A stretch of DNA of 7,575 bases from Phytoactinopolyspora endophytica (GCF_004138495.1 NZ_ML142867.1:80908-88482); one strand, 5' to 3'. Counted from the first letter of the stretch, positions 1 through 7,364 are shown. The notes: generated by a model not told the origin, from the sequence alone. Numbers and translations: made by a program.

Positions 1-245
1 GCATCGCCAACGGCGGATCCATCACCGGCGAGCACGGCGTCGGCTCCGACAAGGCAAGCTACATGCCCAAGATGTTCACCGAGGAGGACCTCGACACCAT
101 GCAGGCTGTTCGCTGCGCCTTCGACCCCGACAACATCTCCAACCCCGGCAAGATCTTTCCCACACCGCGGCTGTGCGGGGAACGCCCCGGACGCCGCCAG
201 GGCGCACACCCACTGCAAGGCGCCGGCATCGCGGAGGTCTTCTGA
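1..245 (+). CDS. glcD: Glycolate oxidase subunit GlcD (FAD-linked), C-terminal end only
   Basis: This is the last 80 residues of an FAD-linked 2-hydroxyacid oxidase subunit; the start lies outside the window and the reading frame enters at base 3. It shows the conserved histidine loop GEHGVG (bases 33-50) close to the flavin in the FAD-linked oxidase C-terminal domain. It also shows the family's closing motif, here [12 protein letters not shown], followed by a PTPRLCGE tail. From family knowledge, GlcD is the catalytic flavin subunit that oxidises glycolate (or a related 2-hydroxyacid such as D-lactate) with GlcE and GlcF. The roughly 30-residue tail after the NPGKIF motif is of a kind I associate with actinobacterial GlcD, which fits the base composition. 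The stop TGA (243-245) overlaps the ATG of the next gene by one base, indicating one operon with tight coupling. Assignment to the GlcD family is secure; the exact substrate cannot be read from the sequence. Confidence 0.93.
   Translation, partial: IANGGSITGEHGVGSDKASYMPKMFTEEDLDTMQAVRCAFDPDNISNPGKIFPTPRLCGERPGRRQGAHPLQGAGIAEVF
233..237 (+). promoter_or_regulatory. Shine-Dalgarno of glcE
   Basis: GGAGG lies 7 nt before the ATG at 245 and inside the last codons of glcD. It fixes the glcE start at 245 and argues against the in-frame ATG at 173, which would put 24 arginine- and proline-rich, non-conserved residues in front of the protein. Confidence 0.8.
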
Positions 246-1510
246 TGGGTACGTCCACTGATCCGGACGTCACCGCGCTCGCCCGCAGTCTCGACGGCGA
301 CGGCGAGATCCGGCCCCTCGAGCCCGGCGATCCTGCCGGCTCGATCGACGGAGTGCCTGCCTCCATCGTGGCCCGGCCGACGTCCGTGGCCGGTGTCTCC
401 GCAGTGCTGCGCGAGGCACACGCCCAAGGGCTCGTGACCGTGCCGCGCGGCGCTGGAACTGCCCTGGGCTGGGGCAGCCCGCCCGAACGAGTCGACATGA
501 TCCTCGACATCACCCGCCTCGACCGGCTTATCGAACATGAGGCCGGTGACCTGGTCGTCGTCGCCGAGGCCGGTCTGCCGCTGCACAGCCTGCAGAACGA
601 GGTCGGCCGCGCCGGCCAGGAACTCGTCGCCGACGTCCCACCGGAGCGTCTCGCCGCCGGCTCCACCGTGGGCGGGACACTCGCCACCGCACCCTCCGGG
701 CCCCGCCGCCTGCAACGGCTCGCGTTACGCGACCTCGTGCTCGGGGCGACGGTCGTGCTCGCCGACGGCACCGTGGCGACCTCAGGCGGCAAGGTCGTGA
801 AAAACGTCGCCGGGTATGACCTCGCCAAACTCGTCACCGGTTCGTTCGGCACGCTCGGCGTGATCGTACGCGCGGCCTTCCGGCTGCACCCCGTCCAACC
901 GGCCCGCGCGGTGGTACTGCGCACCGGGCCCATGGAGGAGGTCGCTACTCTCGCCCGCCAGATCGTGGCCTCCCAGCTCGCGCCGGCCGCCGTCGAGATC
1001 GACCGCCCGGCCGACAGCGACGAGGCTACCGTGGCAGTCCTACTGGAAGGCGCCGCCGAAGCCGTCCGTAGCCGGACCGAGGAGGCCACGGCGCTCCTCG
1101 ACGGCGAACTCGCATCCCCACCGCCGTGGTGGGGACAGCTGCCCGGCGGCGACGTCCTCGCCAAGGCCACCGCCACGCTGACCGGCGTCACCGACCTCCT
1201 CCGCGCGGCTCGGGACGCTGAGCAACGATATGGCGCCGGCGTCGCCATCCGCGGAACCGCCGCCGGGGTCCTGCACGCCGGTATCACCGCCTCCTCTGCC
1301 GACGGTGTCGCCGCCGTCGTCGCTCGGCTCCGCATCGCCGCGCCCAGCCCACGCGAGGGCACCGTCACCGTGCTGCAGGCGCCGAGTGAGGTGCGAGCCG
1401 ACCTGGATCCGTGGGGTCCGGTCGCCGGCCTGGAGCTCATGCGCGGCATCAAGAACAGACTCGACCCCGGCCGCAACCTCGCACCCGGCCGATTCGTCGG
1501 AGGGATTTGA
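245..1510 (+). CDS. glcE: Glycolate oxidase subunit GlcE (FAD-binding)
   Basis: Encodes 421 residues, a second FAD-binding subunit of the glycolate oxidase complex. The N-terminal half is a PCMH-type FAD-binding domain. RPTSVAGVSAVL (about residues 44-55) and PRGAGTALGWG (67-77) form the first flavin-binding loop. LDITRLDRLIEHEAGDL follows (87-103), and the diagnostic GGKVVKNVAGYDLAKL block sits at 181-196, just before GSFGTLGVI. The C-terminus ends in IKNRLDPGRNLAPGRF, the usual DP-x-NPGR-type close of this family. The protein is longer than E. coli GlcE (about 350 residues), mostly in the middle and C-terminal half. The start is the ATG overlapping the glcD stop, with a good Shine-Dalgarno; the stop is 1 nt before the glcF start. 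This makes glcD-glcE-glcF one transcription unit. GlcE is thought to bind flavin without the GlcD C-terminal catalytic domain. D-lactate-type or other 2-hydroxyacid substrates remain possible. Confidence 0.94.
   Translation: MGTSTDPDVTALARSLDGDGEIRPLEPGDPAGSIDGVPASIVARPTSVAGVSAVLREAHAQGLVTVPRGAGTALGWGSPPERVDMILDITRLDRLIEHEAGDLVVVAEAGLPLHSLQNEVGRAGQELVADVPPERLAAGSTVGGTLATAPSGPRRLQRLALRDLVLGATVVLADGTVATSGGKVVKNVAGYDLAKLVTGSFGTLGVIVRAAFRLHPVQPARAVVLRTGPMEEVATLARQIVASQLAPAAVEIDRPADSDEATVAVLLEGAAEAVRSRTEEATALLDGELASPPPWWGQLPGGDVLAKATATLTGVTDLLRAARDAEQRYGAGVAIRGTAAGVLHAGITASSADGVAAVVARLRIAAPSPREGTVTVLQAPSEVRADLDPWGPVAGLELMRGIKNRLDPGRNLAPGRFVGGI
1499..1504 (+). promoter_or_regulatory. Shine-Dalgarno deciding the GTG start of glcF
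   Basis: GGAGGG ends 7 nt before the GTG at 1512. The open frame runs further upstream inside glcE, but those residues are serine/proline-rich frame shadow. The next in-frame ATG lies past the first 4Fe-4S motif. GTG at 1512 is therefore the only start that fits. Confidence 0.8.
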
Positions 1511-1511
1511 C

Positions 1512-2855
1512 GTGAACGACAACAGCCAGCTGCCCGACGTCCTCGGCATCGCCGCTTTCGACGACCACCACCCGCCGTCGCCCGAGCTCATCAACGACTG
1601 CGTGCACTGCGGCTTCTGCCTCCCTGCCTGCCCCACCTACACACTCTGGGGCGAGGAGATGGACTCCCCTCGCGGTCGCATTCACCTCATGAAGCAGGGC
1701 TTGGAGGGCGAGCCCATGACACCCTCCATGGTCCAGCACGTCGACGCCTGCCTCGGCTGTATGGCGTGTGTGACCGCCTGTCCCTCCGGCGTCCAGTACG
1801 ACAAGCTCATCGAGGCCACCCGCCAGCAGGTCGAACGACGCGGCTCCGAACACCGCTCGCCGGCGAACCGTCTGCTGCGCGGGGCCATATTCGCGCTCTT
1901 CCCCCGCCCGAAGCGTCTCCGCCTCCTCCGCGGCCCGCTGGCCCTCTATCAGCGCAGCGGCCTCAACCGGCTGGTGCGCCGCTCGCGCGTGCTCGACAGG
2001 ATCTCTCCGACGCTGGCGACCATGGAAGCCATCGCGCCGCCCGTCCAGCGACGGGTCCGGATCCCCGGCCTGGTGCCAGCGCGTGGCGAACGCCGCCTGA
2101 CGGTCGGACTGCTAATGGGCTGCGTCCAGCGCGAGTTCTATCCCGACGTCAACGCCGCCACCGTTCGCGTACTCGCCATGGAAGGCTGCGACGTCGTCAC
2201 TCCCCCGGCGCAGGGCTGCTGCGGAGCGCTGTCGGTCCACACCGGGCGCGAGGACGAAGGGCTGCGCTACGCCCGGGCCCTCATCGACGCCTTCACCGAC
2301 GCCGGCGTCGAGCGCATCGTCGTGAACTCCGCCGGCTGCGGATCCACCATGAAGGACTACGCGGATCTGCTCGCCGACGACCCCGACTACGCCGAGCGCG
2401 CCCAGGTCTTCTCCAAGAAGGTCCGCGACATCTCCGAGGTCCTCGCCGAGCTCGGCCCTGTCGCCGAACGCCACCCGCTTCCGGTCACCATCGCCTACCA
2501 CGACGCCTGCCATCTCTCCCACGCGCAGGGCGTGCGCACGCCGCCCCGCCAGCTGCTCAAGGAAATCCCCGGGCTCACGGTCCGGGAGATCGCCGAGGGC
2601 GACCTATGCTGCGGGTCAGCGGGTGTCTACAACCTTCTCAATCCCGAGCCCGCCCGGGAACTCGGCGAACGCAAGGCAACGAACGTCGCGAGCACGGGAG
2701 CCGACCTGCTGGTGACGTCCAACCCCGGGTGCCTCCTACAGATCACCAACGCTCTCGAACGCCAGGGCAAACACATGCCCACGGCTCACATGATCCTCGT
2801 GCTCGACGCCTCTCTGCGGGGTCGCGGCGCGCACACACTTGTGCCCGCCGGCTAG
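1512..2855 (+). CDS. glcF: Glycolate oxidase iron-sulfur subunit GlcF
   Basis: Encodes 447 residues from a GTG start. It is the electron-transfer subunit of the glycolate oxidase complex, taking electrons from the flavin subunits towards the quinone pool. Two ferredoxin-type 4Fe-4S motifs are complete: CVHCGFCLPACP with Cys30, 33, 36 and 40, and CLGCMACVTACP with Cys80, 83, 86 and 90. Two cysteine-rich (CCG) domains follow. The first has Cys236-Cys237-Gly and SAGCGSTM (Cys276). The second has HDACHLSH (Cys333), Cys366-Cys367-Gly and NPGCLLQI (Cys407). No key cysteine is missing, so the subunit looks functional. Length is slightly above E. coli GlcF (407 residues), partly from an N-terminal lead of 29 residues before the first cysteine. 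There is no membrane segment, so association with the membrane would be peripheral. It is the last gene of its operon and runs into a convergent glycoside hydrolase block. LutA- or anaerobic G3P dehydrogenase-type proteins share the CCG domains, but the GlcDEF order supports GlcF. Confidence 0.94.
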   Translation: MNDNSQLPDVLGIAAFDDHHPPSPELINDCVHCGFCLPACPTYTLWGEEMDSPRGRIHLMKQGLEGEPMTPSMVQHVDACLGCMACVTACPSGVQYDKLIEATRQQVERRGSEHRSPANRLLRGAIFALFPRPKRLRLLRGPLALYQRSGLNRLVRRSRVLDRISPTLATMEAIAPPVQRRVRIPGLVPARGERRLTVGLLMGCVQREFYPDVNAATVRVLAMEGCDVVTPPAQGCCGALSVHTGREDEGLRYARALIDAFTDAGVERIVVNSAGCGSTMKDYADLLADDPDYAERAQVFSKKVRDISEVLAELGPVAERHPLPVTIAYHDACHLSHAQGVRTPPRQLLKEIPGLTVREIAEGDLCCGSAGVYNLLNPEPARELGERKATNVASTGADLLVTSNPGCLLQITNALERQGKHMPTAHMILVLDASLRGRGAHTLVPAG

Positions 2856-2872
2856 CAGGGTGAACGGAAACA

Positions 2873-2922
2873 GCCGGTGGCTCGGGCGTTCTGGGCGCCC
2901 GCGACGCTACCGTGTCACCGGC
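2873..2922. terminator. Nested inverted repeat in the convergent gap, candidate two-way terminator
   Basis: An outer stem pairs GCCGGTG (2873-2879) with CACCGGC (2916-2922) and can be extended by a G-T and a C-G pair. It encloses an inner stem, CGGGCG (2883-2888) with CGCCCG (2896-2901), with a 7-nt loop. The structure sits between the ends of two convergent genes; its right arm covers the last codons and stop of the minus-strand gene. There is no T-run on either side, so intrinsic termination is not assured. In a GC-rich genome some chance pairing is expected. Position is the best argument for a role. Confidence 0.35.
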
Positions 2923-5531
2923 CATTCCGTGCTGTGCAGCACCACATAGGGCTGGTTGGACAACGTGTCGTTGAGGCCCGGGACGAAGATCGGCTGGTCC
3001 CCCGCCCGTCGTACCTCGGCGAAGAACATCAACGGGTACGACGACGCCGTGAACTCACCAGGAATCCACGCCGAGAAACACGTTCCCTGGCGATCCATCA
3101 CCACCTGGTGGAAAGTCTCGGACTGATCGACGTGGCGGTAGTGCAGCTCGGCACCATCCACCGGTGTGATTGTTCCAGTCTCCAGCCGCACCTCCAGCGG
3201 CTGACCCCGGGTGAATCGTTCCGGCACGACGAAGCGCGCGTCGTCCAGTCGCCAGCGATCATCACGGGCAACCGGAGTCTTCGCGATCGGTGGCGGCTGG
3301 ACACGCAGCGCCTCGTCGCGTTCCAGGGAGAGCGCGAACAGATCTTCCCGCATAGCCGGGAGGCGATCCGCCCAGTGACCACGCTCGGAGATGCCCACAC
3401 CGAAGGCAAGATCCTCCTGGTAGACGCCGGCGAGGACATCCGCGATCGCCGCATACGAGGCATGGGCCGCCTCTAGCAGCCGAATCGTCTCCGAGATGGC
3501 CGTCGGATCAGCCGTCCGGCGGAACACGGCGTAGTGCACCGCCGCGCGGAACTTTCCAGCGAAGAAGCGGCCGAGCCGTGTCAGGACGTCCAGGTCGATG
3601 AGAGTTCGGTGCACCTGCGCCGCGGGCGGCTCATCGAGCCCAGCTCGCACGCGGCTGATCGCCGCTTCGCCGTCAGCGACCCACTGCTCGATCCATGAAG
3701 CCACCTCGAGCGGCGTGTACTTCCCGGTCAGCGCACCGTCGAGCGCGTCGTCCGCGTACTCTCCGACGGCATAGAACATCGTGGGGTCGAATGGCGACAC
3801 ACCCTCCCAGGTACTCGGTGCCGGTGTGTCGAAGGCGTAGTGGGACGACTGGCGCCAGAACGAGATCGGCAGGTCGACGTACATCTCGGGCCAGTAGAAA
3901 TTGTTCGCGCCACTGACCCCGTGCACAACCGAGACGAGAGGGAGGATGCGGCTCAGCGACGCGAGTGCCGACTCCATGTCGGCGGCCGCCGCGCCGTACT
4001 CGGTCCGCAGGAAACGGCGCCACGTTTCGGGCGGAGCGTCGGGGTCATAGAGTAGCCGTCCCCAGAGCAGATAGGTGTACCGGTACTTGTGCCAATCGGC
4101 GACACCGAGCCGAAGGTCGTCGCGCAGGTAGGGGTCGCGTCCTCCCGGTTCACCGGTGCCCTTCCTGCCCTTGAAGGACAACGGTTCACAGAACTCGACC
4201 CCACGTGAACCGCCGAAGGTCGCGAAGCGCCCGAAGCCGCTTGCCATCGCCGGGTCACCCCACAACAGCAGCTTCTGGGTTCCGGGCCACACCCGGAACA
4301 TGAAGTCGACCGGACGGTCCTCACTCAGGAAGTCCGCGTAGCCGTAACGCGTGAGCCGGCGCTCGACATCGGTCACGCCAGCAACCTGCGCATCGAAACC
4401 GGGCCACGTCGCACCCTCGAGTTCACGGTGCCGAATCGATGCCTGGTGGTAGGGGACGCCCATGTGTTCGGCCCAGTACTTCCCGGAGATCACCGGCCGG
4501 ATTCCCGGCTTATCGACGGCGTCGAGGATGGCCTGGTCAATGCCCTTGGCATGCATGTCGACCTGGAGAGGGCGCCCGGCTTCGGACACCGCGTGGAAGA
4601 CTTTTTCCCAGAAGACCTCGTGCCCCTGGTCGTGAATTCCGCCCTCGTAGTGCACCCGGAAGGTGAGCCCGTCGATCTCCGGGATTTGGGCGAGCAGCAT
4701 TCGAATCGCGGCGGCACAGTAGTCGGCATGTATCTCGGGGCTGATGCCGAGGATCGGATACCAGTGCCGCGAGTCGTACCCATAGTCGTAGGCGTGATTC
4801 CACAGGCCCAGCTGGAAACTCATTCCCCGCCGGCGCGTCTCTCCTGCGATGTGCGCAAGCGCGGCCAGATTGCGATCACGTTCGGCCGCCGTCACCCCTT
4901 GGGCACGCACGTGAAAGCCGGGAACGTCGAGCAGGAAGGGATACGCGAAGCACAGGTAGTTGTCGCTCGCCGTGCGGCTCTCCACGCCGGTCCCGTAGTT
5001 GTACTGCATGCCGAACGCCAGGTGGAAGCGGTTGAACCGTTGGGTCGCGACGTGGTCGAGGTAGTCGGTCCAGAACGCCCGGTCATGCAACCACGCCGAG
5101 TCCTCTCCGACGCTGGCGAATATCCTCTGGATCCCGCGCACTGGAACCGCTGGGCGCTGCGTCTGTTGAGGTCCCGGTGTGAAGTCGCCAAGTCCACCGG
5201 CGGCGAGGCGCTCCCCGATCTCAGTGAGGGCGTAGGTAAACCCCACATCGTCCGGCGCCGCGACCGCTATGCGCCGCCCGCCGGTCTCGTCGGCGACGAT
5301 TCGCAGAGCGTACGATTCGGGCGAGTGCGGCACATCCCGGAGTCCGGCGGCAGCGATGGACATCGAGTCTTCCGCCGGGATAAGCGCCACCGTGAGCGCG
5401 CAATCCCGGTCATCGGCAAGCACGACGTGCGCGCCATGTGTCGTCGCCGCACCGTCGAGCCTGCCGATCGCCCAGCGCACCGGTGCCTGAGCGAGCACCG
5501 CGGGCGGGCCGACGACGGCGACCCCAGTCAC
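2907..5531 (-). CDS. Putative glycoside hydrolase with zincin-like N-terminal domain and TIM-barrel-like core, family unassigned
   Basis: Encodes 874 residues from a GTG at 5531-5529 that overlaps the stop of the beta-glucuronidase gene (GTGA). Residues 1-120 look like the alpha/beta zincin-like domain found before the barrel of GH20, GH67, GH84 and GH115 enzymes, ending in GFTYALTEIGERL (97-109). The likely barrel begins at VRGIQRIFAS (131-140). It holds strand-end motifs rich in aromatic and charged residues: FNRFHLAFGMQYNYG (166-180), LGLWNHAYDYGYD (241-253), FRVHYEGGIHDQG (291-303), VDMHAKGID (324-332), GKYWAEHMG (350-358) and RVWPGTQK (around 413-420). NNFYWPEMY (543-551) follows. Glu296 and Glu355 are candidate catalytic acids, with Asp325 another; this is inference. 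Residues about 555-750 are mostly helical, and about 755-874 look like a beta-sandwich ending in QPYVVLHSTEWPVTR. Only a short hydrophobic stretch with no basic n-region is seen at the N-terminus, so a cytoplasmic location is likely. Next to UidA and a GH1 enzyme it probably cleaves the same imported glycan. Activity on a glucuronide (alpha-glucuronidase-like) is a guess. I do not recognise a named family. Confidence 0.7.
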   Translation of the reverse strand: MTGVAVVGPPAVLAQAPVRWAIGRLDGAATTHGAHVVLADDRDCALTVALIPAEDSMSIAAAGLRDVPHSPESYALRIVADETGGRRIAVAAPDDVGFTYALTEIGERLAAGGLGDFTPGPQQTQRPAVPVRGIQRIFASVGEDSAWLHDRAFWTDYLDHVATQRFNRFHLAFGMQYNYGTGVESRTASDNYLCFAYPFLLDVPGFHVRAQGVTAAERDRNLAALAHIAGETRRRGMSFQLGLWNHAYDYGYDSRHWYPILGISPEIHADYCAAAIRMLLAQIPEIDGLTFRVHYEGGIHDQGHEVFWEKVFHAVSEAGRPLQVDMHAKGIDQAILDAVDKPGIRPVISGKYWAEHMGVPYHQASIRHRELEGATWPGFDAQVAGVTDVERRLTRYGYADFLSEDRPVDFMFRVWPGTQKLLLWGDPAMASGFGRFATFGGSRGVEFCEPLSFKGRKGTGEPGGRDPYLRDDLRLGVADWHKYRYTYLLWGRLLYDPDAPPETWRRFLRTEYGAAAADMESALASLSRILPLVSVVHGVSGANNFYWPEMYVDLPISFWRQSSHYAFDTPAPSTWEGVSPFDPTMFYAVGEYADDALDGALTGKYTPLEVASWIEQWVADGEAAISRVRAGLDEPPAAQVHRTLIDLDVLTRLGRFFAGKFRAAVHYAVFRRTADPTAISETIRLLEAAHASYAAIADVLAGVYQEDLAFGVGISERGHWADRLPAMREDLFALSLERDEALRVQPPPIAKTPVARDDRWRLDDARFVVPERFTRGQPLEVRLETGTITPVDGAELHYRHVDQSETFHQVVMDRQGTCFSAWIPGEFTASSYPLMFFAEVRRAGDQPIFVPGLNDTLSNQPYVVLHSTEWPVTR

Positions 5532-7321
5532 TGCTCGGTCCCGGGCTTGCGGCCGTCGAGGCCCCGCCAGCGGTCGCGAAGGGCGAAGGCGGCGCCCTTC
5601 GGGCGGCGATCGCGCGTGAAGATGCCTTTCTTGTTGCCGTCGACGCGGTGGATGCCGTTCGACGTGGCGAAGTCGGCGAAATTCCAGATCTGCTCGCCGA
5701 CGAACTGCGGGAAGCGATCGAACACGCGATGGTGCATCGCCAGATAGTCGCGCTGATACTCCTCGGTCCACGCCTGATCCCACACCGAGTGCAGGCCCGG
5801 CTGCGTGTCGGCGCCGTACTCGCTCATCATGATCGGCTTACCGGTGCGTTCGACCCAGCTCTGGATGTCGCGCTCGAGATATTGTTCCGCGACGTCGAGC
5901 TCTCCCGTCGCGACGTACCAGCCGTAGTAGCGGTTCAGGCTGACGACGTCGAACAGGTCGATGATCTGGTCGTTCTTGGTGTTCGCGAACATCACGAGCG
6001 CATAGGTGAGAGGACGCGTCGAGTCGAGTTCGCGAGCGAGGATCACCAGCGGCTCGAAGTACTCGCGCGCGCCGTCTTCGTTCGACGCGGGCTCGTTGGC
6101 GATACTCCACATCACGACCGAGGGGTGGTTCTTGTCGCGTCCGATGAGCTCACGCAGGTGCTGCGCGTGCGCGGCACGTGTGCGGTCGTTCGCGTACTGC
6201 TCGGAGAACGTCGGGAAGGGCGGCTTGCCCGCCATTCCACCGACGACGCCCATGTTGAGCCCCACCGCCGCCGTCTCGTCGATGACGACGATGCCGTGCC
6301 GGTCGGCGAACTCGATGACCTCCTCGGCGTAGGGGTAGTGCGAGGTTCGGAACGAGTTCGCGCCGATCCAGTCGAGCAGCTGGAAGTCGTGGACGAGGTA
6401 CGCGTCGTCGTGACCCTTGCCGCGCACGGGAGTGTCCTCATGCTTGCCGAAGCCGGTGAAGTAGAAGGGCTCGCCGTTGATGAGGAACTCGTGGCCGCGC
6501 ACGCCGACCGTCCGCACACCGACCGGGAGGGTGTAGCTGTCGACGACCTCGCCGCCGTCCGTCAGCTCGATCGTGAGGTCGTACAGGTAGGCGGCGCCGG
6601 GCTGCCACAGAACGACGTCGGGGATCTCGACCTCGCCGCCGGCACCCTCCGCTGTGGCGACGACCTCACCCTCGGCGTCGACCATCCGCACACGCACGTC
6701 GCCGATCCCGACGGTCTCGACGTCGTAACGAACGGCTCCCGTGGTCCCCTCGAAGCCCGTCACGACCGTGACGTCATCGATGCGCCGCTTCGGCGTGCTG
6801 TAAAGCCAGACGGATCGGGCGAGTCCCGCGTAGTTGTAGAAGTCGTGGAAGTACGTCTGCTTCTTCCGGCCCGTGACGCCGACCTCGATCTTCCCCGGCG
6901 GGATCGTCTCGTTCGTGAGGTCGCCGCTGACGGCCACCGTGAGCCGGAACTCACCCCCGGCCGACACGACGTCCGTCAGGTCGATATCGAACGGCGTGTA
7001 GCCGCCGATATGCTCCCCGACGAACGTATCGTCGATGTACACACGCGCCGCATGAGTCGCCGCATCGAACCGGAGGAGGATCCGCTCACCCGCCCACCCG
7101 CGCGGCACGCGCACGGCGCGTTGGTAATAGACCCACCCGACATGGTCGCGGATCTCAGGATCCGTGAAGAGATCGTTGAAGCTCGCGGGCACGGCCGCCT
7201 CGTGCGGCGTCTGGAGCCGTCCCATCCACGGCTCGTCACCCACCCGCGAGTCGATCGCGAATCGCCAGACGCCGTCCAGATTGACGAGCTCGCGGGTCGG
7301 TGTGGGGATGGGCTTGAGCAT
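5528..7321 (-). CDS. uidA: Beta-glucuronidase, glycoside hydrolase family 2
   Basis: Encodes 597 residues, close to the 603 of E. coli UidA and alignable with it end to end. It hydrolyses beta-D-glucuronides, releasing D-glucuronate with retention of configuration. Domains in order are an N-terminal jelly-roll sandwich (about 1-175), an Ig-like beta domain (about 177-270) and a TIM barrel (about 272-597). The acid/base is Glu410 in SIANEP and the nucleophile is Glu501 in MSEYGADT, matching E. coli Glu413 and Glu504. Asn563 and Lys565 in GNKKGIFTRDR match the Asn566-x-Lys568 pair that reads the substrate carboxylate, so specificity for glucuronides is well supported. Asp160 in YFHDFYNYAG matches Asp163. 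The family block NSFRTSHYPYAEE is intact, with His328. No signal peptide is present, so the enzyme is cytoplasmic. The ATG has AGGAAGG 6 nt upstream. It lies 61 bp after a GH1 gene and its stop overlaps the start of the next glycosidase-like gene, consistent with one operon. Confidence 0.95.
   Translation of the reverse strand: MLKPIPTPTRELVNLDGVWRFAIDSRVGDEPWMGRLQTPHEAAVPASFNDLFTDPEIRDHVGWVYYQRAVRVPRGWAGERILLRFDAATHAARVYIDDTFVGEHIGGYTPFDIDLTDVVSAGGEFRLTVAVSGDLTNETIPPGKIEVGVTGRKKQTYFHDFYNYAGLARSVWLYSTPKRRIDDVTVVTGFEGTTGAVRYDVETVGIGDVRVRMVDAEGEVVATAEGAGGEVEIPDVVLWQPGAAYLYDLTIELTDGGEVVDSYTLPVGVRTVGVRGHEFLINGEPFYFTGFGKHEDTPVRGKGHDDAYLVHDFQLLDWIGANSFRTSHYPYAEEVIEFADRHGIVVIDETAAVGLNMGVVGGMAGKPPFPTFSEQYANDRTRAAHAQHLRELIGRDKNHPSVVMWSIANEPASNEDGAREYFEPLVILARELDSTRPLTYALVMFANTKNDQIIDLFDVVSLNRYYGWYVATGELDVAEQYLERDIQSWVERTGKPIMMSEYGADTQPGLHSVWDQAWTEEYQRDYLAMHHRVFDRFPQFVGEQIWNFADFATSNGIHRVDGNKKGIFTRDRRPKGAAFALRDRWRGLDGRKPGTEQ
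5539..5542 (-). promoter_or_regulatory. Weak Shine-Dalgarno before the GTG of the 874-residue protein
   Basis: On the minus strand GGGA lies 7 nt before the GTG at 5531, inside the last codons of uidA. The match is short. With the GTGA start/stop overlap it suggests that ribosomes finishing uidA re-initiate here rather than load independently. Confidence 0.4.
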
Positions 7322-7327
7322 GGCGTG

Positions 7328-7334
7328 CCTTCCT
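7328..7334 (-). promoter_or_regulatory. Shine-Dalgarno of uidA
   Basis: On the minus strand AGGAAGG lies 6 nt before the ATG at 7321, supporting that start and independent ribosome loading on uidA despite the gene upstream. No clear -10/-35 promoter was recognised in the 61-bp gap. Confidence 0.7.
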
Positions 7335-7364
7335 ACGCGTCGGGACTACTTGGTTCCACGTGCA

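Noticed and set aside
173..244. Upstream ATG at 173 as the glcE start
   Set aside because: It adds 24 Arg/Pro/Thr-rich residues over the end of glcD. The ATG at 245 has a well-placed GGAGG.
76..1476. Minus-strand open frame (466 codons) opposite glcD/glcE
   Set aside because: Low-complexity Ser/Arg/Ala-rich translation antisense to clearly conserved GlcE motifs.
1766..2863. Plus-strand open frame overlapping glcF in another frame
   Set aside because: Arg/Pro/His-rich shadow; the glcF frame holds all the iron-sulfur and CCG cysteines.
2877..3476. Plus-strand open frame of 199 codons after glcF
   Set aside because: It starts in the convergent gap and runs antisense through the C-terminal domain of the glycosidase-like gene; no motif and no ribosome binding site.
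4428..5747. Plus-strand open frame (439 codons) opposite the 874-residue glycosidase-like gene
   Set aside because: No domain or motif, no good ribosome binding site, and it crosses the uidA/glycosidase junction. The minus-strand frame reads as a structured protein throughout.
5532..5783. Upstream in-frame extension of the 874-residue protein to an ATG at 5783
   Set aside because: It would lie over the uidA catalytic domain for 84 codons. The added residues are Arg/Pro-rich, unlike a folded domain, and the GTG at 5531 gives the usual overlap geometry.
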